Assembly: GCA_003254905.1 (NCBI GenBank)
Contig: QANU01067372.1
Location: 26,856 to 90,855, forward strand
Source of the DNA: Nissolia schottii
Lineage: Eukaryota > Streptophyta > Magnoliopsida > Fabales > Fabaceae
DNA length: 64,000 nucleotides
Direction: 5' to 3'
The notes below the pieces were generated by a model. It was not told the DNA's origin. It worked only from the letters and a program-made list of their open reading frames with translations, and did no database searches. The translations under genes and the position numbers were made by a program. The stretch's first letter is position 1. Every line of letters begins with the position of its first letter. Of this stretch, positions 53,837-64,000 are shown in pieces.

Positions 53837-55173
53837 AGGCCCAAGTGATGGATATATTGTATATTAATTATAAATTGCAAGAGCTTGTGTATCTATTCCA
53901 ACTTCCTAGATAGCATCAGGTTCTTAATAGGACAAAGGATACAAAGAGACCGGAGACAAATATATTTGGAGAAAAAGATCAACAAAAAAGAAAAAATTTA
54001 ATTGTTCTTGACTTAAAAGATACACTTTAAATTAATTTCTGTTACTATAAAAAGAAAGAGTATTGAAGACACGTCTCAATTGTTCTATTAACTTCATCAT
54101 TTTTATTTTAAAATAGGAACTAAACATTGCCTAAGAAATCAATATCATCTTATTTTTGTGAATTCTTATATTATTAACTTCTTCTAATTTACTACTTGTG
54201 GTACTTGTAGCATCCATATTTAAGGTAACCAGAAGAAAAATCAGGATCTCATTAGATGCTTTGTGCTTGAATACCTCTGTGAGAAACCCAATTAGTGGCA
54301 ATTACTCAAAGGAAAAGCTTAGATGAGTTCCCTGTCCCCATTCTACATCATTAATTCCATCCGAAGTATGTTGGACTATATCTAATCTTATTTTAGCCGA
54401 GACTACAACTATAAGGCTAAAGTTTTTAATTTGGGGGCAAATTGATTTTATTTACAAGACTCAAATCTTAAAACCTTACTTTAAAAAACAAGCATTAAGC
54501 TACTTAAATCAAGGAAATCTTGCTACTTTACACTTCATTTCATTTAGATAGGGACGGATATGCTTGTTCAACTTGCAAAAATATTCTTTTAAGAGTTTTT
54601 ATAAAGACGAGATTATTGAAATAACTAAAGATTTTATTAACTAGTGTCCTAAAGGTACTTGTTAAGAAAGGAAAAGAGGTAACTTTATCAAATAAAAAAA
54701 ATAGTAAAACTTACATGTTTTCAATGACATTGAATGTCTTGTAAGTTTAAAACTTAACAATTTACCCAATAAATAAAGATGAAGATTGTTATAGTCCATG
54801 TTGAGTAAACAAAAAAGTCTTAATTTGGTATTTAAACCATGGAGCTAGCTCTCTTTCCTAATAAATTAGCCTTTTAGGTTTGAGCCATAAGAATTGCTGT
54901 TTTCATTGAGTTTTGAGCTATGAAAATGGTTGCGTATAGGTTGGATTAAAGTCGATAATGTGACTATTAGTCCAAATATTAATAGATGAGTGAAGCTCTC
55001 AAGTGAAAAGAATGTTAAAGAGGGAATAATATGAGTACGAACCGCGATACTAAATCAAACTATGTAGTTCTCTCATCTAATGGATTAGTGTTTTGAGTTA
55101 GATTCTTTTCATAAAAAAAGATTAATATGTACCTGTTAATATCTCATCTCTAACACCTAAGAAACCTATGTGT
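53837..55173. other. Intergenic 3' of psbW
   Basis: psbW 3' UTR followed by AT-rich spacer. No coding sequence or element boundary seen. Confidence 0.45.
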
Positions 55174-56010
55174 CACTACACCAAAAAGGGAAAATAATAG
55201 CGTTAATTTAGCAGCCATCCCACAAAATCGCCGCTGCTTAACTTTTTCAACGATTTCTGTTAACTTGCTCTGTTACGAATGAATCTGCAAATGGGTTGGT
55301 ATGCGGCAATTGTGATGCATAACTGTTGTAGATTTGGAATTATAAAATTCAAAAAAAGAAAATAAAAATAAATGAACTTAGTTATTTGATCAAACTCACT
55401 CTTTCATTTAGATTTAAGCAGTAGCTCTCCACCGAACAACCGAGAAGTGAGATTATTGGCGCACAATTGCAATGCGAGAGAGATCTGCTTTGGTGATGTA
55501 AGTTCTTCTCCGAAGACACCGCGCTCTCCATCGAACAATTGCGAGGTGAGATCGGCACAGAACCGTGACGTGAGATCTTCTCTTGCTTCACGACGTGAGC
55601 TTTTTCTCTAGCGAAGCCACGCTCTCCGCCGAACAACCGCCAAGAGAGATCGGCGCACTACTGCAACATGATCAGATCTTCTCTGGCGGATGTGAGATAT
55701 GCTTCACTGACGTCATAAAAATGGTTTCTCTTATCTGCTATATGTTGTTGTCAATTGGTGAGCACCTTGTAACCTCCTATTGTGAATTACCATATTGAAA
55801 AAAATTACTTTCATAGGGATCCATATGAAACATTAATTTGCATGTAATACGGGTGTAGAAAATAATTTACATTTGTACGGGCGGAGGTACTGAAATCGCT
55901 GGAAAGTATGACGATTTTAGACCTTTTAATAAAAAAAACGAAAAAGTTGTCGCTGGCAGGTACCTGAAATCGTCGGAGCAGGTGGCGATTTCAGTACTTG
56001 TCGAAAATAA
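55174..56010. mobile_element. CACTA-like element, one end identified
   Basis: Starts cactacaccaaaaagggaaa at 55174, a CACTA terminus, then shows the short gcg/cgc-bearing words (aatagcg, atcgccgct, gtcgctgg, tcgtcgg) typical of CACTA subterminal regions. A matching ...tagtg end was not found, so the right boundary is approximate. It contains three tandem 98-99-bp repeats. Just beyond, tataaata at about 56055 is followed by a CT-rich leader-like tract, which could be a promoter; no protein follows. Confidence 0.5.
55424..55720. repeat. Three imperfect tandem repeats of 98-99 bp
   Basis: Units begin at 55424, 55523 and 55621, each with gctctcc(a/g)(c/t)cgaacaa, followed by gtgagat or gagagat, then cgcac/cacag and gagatct(t/g)ct. 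The copies differ in about a fifth of positions by eye. They are G+C-richer than their flanks and lie inside the CACTA-like element. Confidence 0.75.
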
Positions 56011-56237
56011 AGAAAAAAAATAAGAAAGGTGACGAGGGATCCATGGTTTCGACTATAAATACCTGGCTATGTAGAATTTTTTTTTTACACCATTCCTCTT
56101 CTCCTCTTCACCTCTTCTTCTCTTCTCCATTTCCTCTCATTGTTAAGAATTTTGGGTGTTATTTGTTTCTTGTTTATTTTATACATCTATTTAAAAAAAA
56201 AACATTAGTAGAGGTGATGTTGCTGCATTTGTTTTTA

Positions 56238-56464
56238 CAAAAATGCTACATGTACACCCAATTTTATACACCCATACATACACTACTAATAATGCACAAA
56301 GTTTATTCTCATGAGTGCACAAACATTACAAACTTATAGATGATGTTATCAATTATACTTAATTAAGTGCACAAACATTACAAGCATTAAAACACAAACT
56401 TTATGTATATAAGTATAGGGTGTATGTATGGTGTATATTTTTTTGTGTACATGTAGCAAGACTC
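56238..56464. mobile_element. Mutator-like MITE, 9-bp target duplication
   Basis: Inverted termini tgctacatgtacaccca (left) and tgtgtacatgtagca (right) continue inward as tatacaccc-atacatacac and its complement for about 40 bp. A perfect 9-bp repeat ttgttttta flanks the 227-bp element at 56229-56237 and 56465-56473. The interior repeats gtgcacaaacattacaa twice. Non-coding. Confidence 0.7.
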
Positions 56465-56473
56465 TTGTTTTTA

Positions 56474-57929
56474 TAATGGTTCTGTGCAAAAGTCCAATTA
56501 TCATGACCCAACTGGAGTCATGATCGGGGCATAGGGGACTGCAGCCCCTAGCAAGCCTTGCATACCATAATTTTCAGAAAAACAGACATAGTTTCCCTTG
56601 TATATAGGCTTATCCCAACAAAGAAAACAAAACACTTGTAACCAATTCACAATTCAACCCATCCATTTGAAAGTCTAGAAGTTTTCAATGAAAAAAAAAA
56701 CATAATAGTTTTTTAAATCTAAAATAATCCTTAAATTACATATTTAAATCCCAACCAATATTTAACTACATAACTACGGAAGCGAGAATCAGTCAGATCC
56801 TTCCTGTGGGTTTACTGGAGCATTCTATGACAAAATAATACAGAAGTCTAGCAGAATACGACCTAGAACACGTTGGGCTCACCAAAAGAAGAAAGTCCTC
56901 TACGAACTAAGAGGCAGGAGGAACAGAGCTCGGATCCACACTTGTATCTGTAAAGGGAAAAACAACAAGAGTGAGTTTGGAAACTCAGTGGTTGGTAGAT
57001 GTAATTATAGCACACAAGGGATAAGAGAGAAAAATTATGATTTTTACAATATATGTATCTAAACAAAAAATATACTTTTTGTTTTAACATAAAGCTTTCC
57101 ATAAACCACATTTTCACTGAATTCATCATGTCAGGATATAACACAACATCAACGTGTTAGAGCCGTTACTCTAACATACACGTAACAAACTGAAAACATT
57201 GATTTCAATGTTTCAGGCTAATAGGATCTTTCCCTTACTAGCGAGGTCATATAACCAAAACGTGGTCTACGTGTTGGGTTAGCATGATCTGTCCCTTACT
57301 AGTGATGGCATACATCATGGTGCACTAAGTCCAATGCTTACTATCGTTGGCTCCAGATCCTTACAAGACTTCACCCGAAACCATTTATCTAACACTAAAA
57401 GTATTCATCTTCTCACATCATGTTTTTCCATAACCAAGTCAACTATTTTAGACAGAATCTATTTATAAATCAAAACCAATCTAAACTTTCTTTTCTCGAC
57501 ATCTTAATCACAAAGCATTTATTCCCAAAATGAACATAACATTGTCAATGTAAAACAATATGCAATAAATGATTTTTCATGCAATGATTACTAATAGGTC
57601 TTGTCCCATGTGTTAGTTCATAAAATATTTCCCTTTTCAAAAACATATAGTTCACATTTCTTCCCAAAATGCCCAAAGGCCTCACAACAAACCATTCCTT
57701 CAATTTCTCAAAAGTGCCAAATTGATTCTTACAACACTTTCGAAAACACATTTCCAATTAACATATATACACATACATATTAATATAGGAAAAATAAACT
57801 ATAATTACAACTAACTACTCACAACACAAGCCTCAAGGAGGCGAAGGTATAGATTTACAAAACGGCCGAAGCAGGTGTTCCAAGAGCTTCTTGACACAGA
57901 TTTACAAGAGATGGTCTAATAAATATTAC
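56474..57929. other. Unassigned repeat-like region
   Basis: Less AT-rich than its flanks. Two similar blocks, atctttcccttactagcgagg (from 57228) and the variant with atctgtcccttactagtgatg (from 57289), lie about 60 bp apart. It may belong with the plant mobile domain fragment that follows at 57930, but no termini were recognised. Confidence 0.35.
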
Positions 57930-58040
57930 CTCAGGTGCCATTAAGGCATCACCATCACCACGAATCCCAAGTAACATTGTCACATCTTCCAATGTGATCA
58001 CACACTCACCGTGTGATAAATGAAATGTATGGGTCTCTAG
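57930..58040 (-). pseudogene. Plant mobile domain (PMD/MAIN-like) exon fragment
   Basis: The minus-strand stretch encodes a HTFHLSHGECVITLEDVTML segment followed by LGIRGDGDA, the hallmark of the plant mobile domain found in MAIN/MAIL host proteins and in many Mutator-type and other transposons. It ends at a good donor (cctgag|gtaata, 57930/57929). No other part of the domain (such as the downstream W-rich core) was found nearby, so this is an orphan exon, probably transposon-derived. Confidence 0.65.
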
Positions 58041-59311
58041 CTATATATATGATCCTCAACATTCAAATCTTTTCATTTCTCGCCAGTTAAGGGATTCTTC
58101 CCAATATTCCAATAAAATTATATAGTAAATAGCATAATCATGCATATATAAGAAACTATGCCAACATACAACCTACCAAATTTTGTTGTAACTGCAAGTT
58201 GCGAGGACAGCTAGGATAGTGCAATATTATATATTTTGAAAGATATAATGAGATCTTCATCCAAAACTATAAAGGATGTATATCATATACTAATCTCAAT
58301 CAAATGGAGACATTGTTGAACTTTGTGTCATTTCTGTTGTAGGAAAAGACACGTCGTTTGTTTGCATATTGCACAGGATCTTGAGTTATATTAATTGCAT
58401 TGAAATATTCTATTATGTTCTAAGATGCATTTGGTGAAGTACATATATACAATAATATTGAAGTAAGATTGATTTCAAGGTACAAAAGCCACTCATACGC
58501 TATAGAAAGATGGACTCTCCAAATATACTGGGATTTCATTTTTGCCTTGAAATATATGTATATCATGGGACAATTTGTGCAATATATTTAAGTGTACGAC
58601 CACCTTTGTACATAGAAAATAACTCAATAAACTATAAGAACAACTAAACTAGTACATCCCGAGTCATAAAATAAAAATAAAAAAATGCTAAACTAGCTAG
58701 TATATCCATCTCTGAAAGAGACACATCACTTCTCCTTAACATGCTATCACCTTATTTACTTCCGTATAATTTACTAATTATGAAAAACCTTTACACTTCA
58801 ATAATCATCATTACTACTATTTACTATTGTAAATTTATGTTAATTAATTAATTACAACTGAGCGACAAAGTTTTGAATTTGAATCCTATAAAATTTTTTT
58901 CCTTTGAAAATGAGAAAAAAAAAAGAGATTATAGACCCTTATAGAATACATCATATATAAGTCTCGCTAAATAATTTAAAAGTGCACAAATTCTCATTTT
59001 TTATTTTTTATTTTAAAAAAAACGTATTTTAGATTATTGAAATTTCCAAGTTTCACTTCAATAAACTCGGGGTCATTATTGATTCTTAGATGCTACCCAT
59101 GTCAAAATAAAAAGAAATAATTTAGTTCTATACATCATTTAACTCATTAATTTAGTGGATCATTATTCTCTCTTATTCTTTTTCACATTTTTAATACAAC
59201 AACTTTAGTGTAGAGCTCTCTTTAATTTTTAAGAATTTCTCGATGCAAGCTTGCCCCTGCACCATAGCTATAACACACAAGCACATGCTCCTCCAATAAC
59301 ACTCATTGAAT
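58041..59311. other. Intergenic, 3' side of the lipase gene
   Basis: AT-rich. Contains the lipase 3' UTR near its right side. No gene or clear element. Confidence 0.45.
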
Positions 59312-62300
59312 TTAGATATGATCAGATGAAGCAAGACCAAGTTGCATGAGATGGTGATGCATATGTTCAGGGTGGTCGTCAAGTTTAGGTCTCTCAGGCT
59401 GCACCCACCTTCCATCATTGCTCATGACCATTCCCTTGTTCTCATCTTGCCTCCAGTTTGGTGGGACCAAGTAATGGTCCTTGAGGAAATCACAAGCCTT
59501 GTTCACCAATGCTGGGTCCCTCCCTGAAGCTAGCACGAATCTTTGACCCCTTCCATGGTACCTGCATAACATTGCATGCCCATCCATCATCAAAATGGCT
59601 AATTAATTTAGCCTAACAAAAAAAATTTAAGAGAAAATATATAATTTGGTCCTAAGATTTTTCATGATCCTAAGATTTTTAAGCAATCTCTTCTATTTTA
59701 TGAATGGTGAGATTAGGAACATAACACTCTCATTCTCATTTTAAAAAGAAAATGATCCGAATTCTTTTTAATATTTTGACATTGATTTGATATTCAACAA
59801 AACATATGGCATCATTTTAGTTCAACCACTGTATGAATAAAATTAATAAAATTTAATGATCAGGACTGAATCGGTGTTAAATATTAAAATATTCGAACCT
59901 AACCTTATTGCTTAGCAACTGAAAGGCCCACTTACGATTATTAGTTTATATATATTAAGAAAAAATTATATATAGGTCATCAATCAACATCATATACAAG
60001 CAGAATTTAATTAATTTTTATTAATTACCTGTTTCTTATTTATACATACATATTATAAAAATGTGACACAAAATAACTATTTTGATGTCTAACTTTTTAT
60101 TTTCATTTTACTCTTTTACAACTTTCACTAAATAACTCTTTTTCAACTTAAATAACTACTTTTTGTAATTATTTTCTCACATTTATTTATAATTTTTTTC
60201 ACTTACATTTCACCTATATTATTTTATTCTATTCTCTAAAGTCATTTATATTAGTAAACCATCTTAACAAACACGTAATTGGCTCTTAAGCAACATGTAG
60301 TGTATTAGAATGTCAGTAGCACAATAACTGTTGCTTATTTATCACTTATAACAACTAGCTTTATCATGTTTTTTTAATTCCTTGGCAAATTATATATTGG
60401 AATATAGTTCATCTCATAGGTTTGACCTTAAAGAACTTGTATTTGTAATACGAGCACCAAATGTATAGTGCCAATCTAGTATCTCTAGTGTGTGTAGTAT
60501 GAATGCAGAGGTATGAAAATAAACATTGACCAGTCAAGGAACCCCACAAGTTATTGATTTATGATTCATTAGCTCATTGTTATCTTCAATGTACGTATTT
60601 CTATATTATCACGATAATTGACTTGGCTTTTTCATATGTGTAACTAGCATTATATTAATGGGTAACTCACCTCATATGTTCCATGCCATGCTTACAATAA
60701 TCAATTGATAGCATCCTTATCCCACATGCTAGTGACAGAAGCTTATAGTAGATAATATATTATTCAGTCTTCTTAATTAAAATTGAAAAGAAAAAAGAAA
60801 ATTGCCTACTTCAATGTTCAAATATTTTAATTTTTAGGAATATGAGCTAATCTTGAGTTGGCGTCCCAACAACGCATCATTGCATGTGGACTTAATAAAA
60901 TGAAATGTTTGTTTTGTCTCTCCAAGTACTTTCATATCACATGATCCCCCTATATATATTTAGAAAAGGATAAAATCTTCATTCTACTAATTTAGTTCAA
61001 CTTACCCAATTATTTTTATTTTGCATAGGCAACAACTTTCCCAAAACCATGCCCAAAAATGATACAAAACAATTTTTTTAAATAATACAAGGTTAATAAG
61101 GGTAAATTTTGAAAAATAAATATACATTATAAAATTATTTTTTTATTTTTTTAAAATGTATTCTTAGTAAGTAAATTATTTTTTTTTAAAAGAAAGAGTT
61201 TAAGGCATATAAAAATAAAAATAGATAGATAGATAGATATTAGGTAACGGATGGAATTCCTAACAGAGCATATAGTTTCATGTCACACAATGCATGCATG
61301 ATGATGTGAATGGATAAAAGTTGTTATAGACAAGACACTCACCCATCAAGCAAATGCAAGAGAGCCTCCAAGTTATGAGCACAAACAGCATCAGCATTAG
61401 GGTTCAAGAACGGAGAGTTCTTGTGGTCCAACACCAGCTCCACCCCAGCATGGGAGTAACTCCACGGCAAGCCCTCCGCCAGCTTCATCACCGCCGGTGG
61501 GAGCTGCTCGTTGAACACGAACCCCGGCGTCTTTGGCACCACGTCGTGCACGTTCACCACTCTCAGCACCTTCACCCCAAGCGTTTCCAACCTAATACAA
61601 TACCAATTAATTAGTAATAGTAATGGTAATAGAGAATAATATTGTTATCTCACATATTTATTAGTTGGGCATAATTAAATAAATAAAATCATTATTTCTG
61701 TGTTTGAATGTCAATAAAAATATGAAAAATGTTATTTATACTTTGTATTTAAAGAAATGCATTGAGGTATTAATTAATTATTGGTTAAGAGAGAAAGTTA
61801 GAATTCACTCTTATTCCCAATAGTTTAAATACACTTCAATGTATTTATTCAAAGACGTCTCTTAAATAAATATAAATAACATCTCTTTTAAAATTATTGA
61901 GGAGTCCCTTCGCTAAAAGAAATGTTATTAATTTATTCCCGTTCTTGAGAAACTTTTAAGGAACATTGCAACAACATTGAATGAGGGTGAAATTCAGATT
62001 TTTTTTTTCAACTTATATTTAAGGAATGGAAAAAAATTTATGTGATCTTAGAGTGTTATATATAATATGATTTAAACCATATAATATGGATAACATTTGA
62101 GCATTATAAGGTGGAGGACCCACCACTTATTGTGGTATAATGTCATTTAAAGATATCTAACTAACATCATACTCAAAGACCACAAATTAAGATGTATTTA
62201 AAGAAATATATCTCAACTCGCCTCTTGAAAAACTTCAAAAAGTGAGAAATTCAATAATATTGCATTTTCCATATCTTGAAGAGGGATTTTATTAACTAGT

Positions 62301-63854
62301 TAGATATATTATCTTATGGCAAATGAATACAAATAACACGAATCATTAATTATTAATTAAATGGTGTAGATTACAAACCTCTCTTTGAACCTGACGTTCC
62401 CAACTCTAGGGCCCGAAAATGAGAAGACCGAGATGGGGACAGCACGAGAATCAGTCATGACGTTCAAGCCGGTTTCAGCGATGTCAAAGGCGCTTAACAT
62501 GGCCAAGGCGCTCCCCAAGCTGTGGCCGGTGATGGTGATGCTGAGTTCCTCGTTAGAGTACATATCCAACAGCCTCTTTATCTCGCTCAAGATCTGCTCC
62601 CTCGCCGAGTACTTGCAATAACCGCAGCTCTCTTCCTTGTCCGTGTACAACTCCAAGAACCCCGATTCAACCTGTTACATATATATGTCTAATTATTTTG
62701 TATGATAAGTGAGTTGGCCATTACTCCTACCAAATGACTGATGTTCAACATTTCTCACTCTTAAAAATTAGTATGCGGGCACAGACCTTAACGGACTGAT
62801 CAGGGCATGGGATGCTATTAGAGGAGATGGGCCTGAGGAAATCCATGAGGTCCGCCACCCACTCGAGGTGCGTCACCGTCCCCCTCCACGCCACCGTGAT
62901 GTCCCTCCGCCCGAGCCTCGCGCTCGTCTCCTCGTCCGAAACGGCCACGTAACCCGCCCAGTTGGCGTTCTTGCTCCACACCTTCGGCCACCGCGACTGC
63001 CGGAAGAAGTTCGGCAGGTCGATGTTCGCCGTGGCGTAGACGTAGCGCGTGACGCTGTAGCCTTGGCGCGTCATTCCCAGCGACTCGAAGAACCTCCGGC
63101 GCGTGAACCTGCAGCTCCAGCAAGACTACGTGAGGAGATTAATTATTCATTTAAAAGGAAAATCATATATAATTGACGTGTATTTGATTTTACATATGTC
63201 TTAGAAAATTCAATTGGCTAGTCAGTCAATATTACAATTGATTTGAACCTTTTAAAAATCCTCGACATATAATTAGGAACAAATTTGAGTCCCGGAATTA
63301 ATTTAATTTAATGAAAAATTCCACAGAGCAATAATATAAAATTACCAAAGTTTTTTTGGCACTAAACTAAACATTCTAGAATATTCGTTCTTCTCCCAAA
63401 GCCTTCAAAAGCTAAGAAATTAAAAAGAGGCTAACCTGCAGCTCCCGCAGTATTTGGAGAAAGGATCGAAGTCGAAGGCATCGTAGCAAGCTTGCGCCAT
63501 CTCGCCGTAGCGAATAAGCTCCGACCGGAGGAGCGGGTCCATCGGGTCCAAGAGCCCGGCCCAATCGTTCTCGCCGTGGATCTCGCGCCACGCGTGTGGC
63601 AGTTTCTGTTGGTGGTCCTCTACCTTGTGTTTTCTTCTATATATATGTTGCATTGCTTCTTCTTCTTGTTCTTGCTCTTTGGTGGTGATGATGGTTTTAT
63701 TGGTAATTTCGTTGAAGGAATTGCATAGGGTCAGTTTAGAATATTTTTGGGTTGTTATTAGTGGGAATTTGATGTGGGCTGATCTTGGATTGGGTTCTTG
63801 TTGGGTTTTGGAGAAAGGAATGGGTGTGTTTGAGACTGAAGTTGCTGCTGCCAT
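59312..63854 (-). CDS. PLA1-Igamma-like: Phospholipase A1-Igamma type lipase, chloroplastic
   Basis: A class 3 (DAD1-like) acylhydrolase that frees fatty acids from the sn-1 position of plastid galactolipids and phospholipids, sometimes feeding jasmonate synthesis. Minus-strand exons 63854-63436, 63108-62787, 62671-62379, 61591-61343 and 59561-59312 join in phase to 510 residues. A Ser/Thr-rich N-terminus (about 1-60) fits a plastid transit peptide. [20 protein letters not shown] (about 108-127) opens the lipase domain. The serine elbow GHSLG holds Ser298, with the likely Asp at 361 (NVHDVVPK) and His at 392 (SYSHAGVEL). [20 protein letters not shown] and [20 protein letters not shown] are close to Arabidopsis At1g06800/At2g30550. 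The second exon is markedly G+C-rich. All catalytic residues look intact. Intron 4 is 1.8 kb and AT-rich, with a GATA microsatellite. Confidence 0.94.
61219..61239. repeat. (GATA)n microsatellite in lipase intron 4
   Basis: About five ATAG units in a row. Confidence 0.85.
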
Positions 63855-63935
63855 GATGCTGATGATGAATATGGAGCTAACTTGGGAAAAGAAAAAATGG
63901 TACTGGGAATATATAAATAGGAGGGGAGATATATA

Positions 63936-63945
63936 TATTATATAG
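63936..63945 (-). promoter_or_regulatory. Likely TATA region of the lipase gene
   Basis: ctatataata on the minus strand about 80 bases before the ATG, with further TATA-like runs at 63911-63935. The exact element in use cannot be chosen by eye. Confidence 0.4.
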
Positions 63946-64000
63946 TATGAACACCTAGCACATAGTTCACATGCTACATATTAAAGTCATGTATATCAGA

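Overview
The window is nuclear DNA from a dicot, most likely a legume close to soybean (Glycine). The base composition is AT-rich, genes are compact and split by GT-AG introns, the proteins read as dicot orthologues, and the spaces between genes hold small hAT, CACTA, Mutator-like and SINE elements. The legume assignment is inference from repeat style and protein similarity; no species marker was tested.

Seven host genes can be read from start to stop codon with all splice sites. From left to right: a group IId WRKY transcription factor (minus, 2501-4503, leader intron up to about 4.97 kb); SRP9, the 9-kDa signal recognition particle subunit (minus, 27857-31477, leader intron to 32225); an intronless, GC-rich UGT89-type glycosyltransferase (minus, 34146-35576); a GAT1-type GABA transporter (plus, 40301-45245, seven exons); a small GRAM/WBP2-like protein (plus, 46942-51104, five exons); PsbW of photosystem II (plus, 52592-53836, two exons); and a plastid phospholipase A1-Igamma type lipase (minus, 59312-63854, five exons). 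They form no pathway or operon and are ordinary single plant genes.

The long gene-poor stretch between WRKY and SRP9 (about 5.3-27.6 kb) and several introns are layered with transposons. Best supported are: two nested hAT-type elements with perfect 8-bp target duplications (7402-9059 containing 7971-8767), the outer one sitting in the end of an older MITE; a minus-strand tRNA-derived SINE with an 11-bp target duplication (9353-9535); the helicase end of a Helitron (12606-13890); a 681-bp inverted-repeat MITE (14178-14858); a Harbinger-like element holding a hAT-like element and abutting a nearly perfect 61-bp-stem hairpin (20204-20337); a 114-bp CACTA element (25791-25904); and a Mutator-like MITE with a 9-bp target duplication (56238-56464). 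A broken Ty1/copia fossil lies between the UGT and the GABA transporter, a possible Ty3/gypsy fossil lies in an intron of the WBP2-like gene, and a plant mobile domain exon fragment lies near 58 kb.

I found no clearly new biological system. The most unusual signal is the hairpin at 20204-20337, which could feed small-RNA production. Also of interest are the nested hAT group, the three 98-99-bp repeats at 55.4-55.7 kb, and paired direct repeats flanking the UGT/copia segment.
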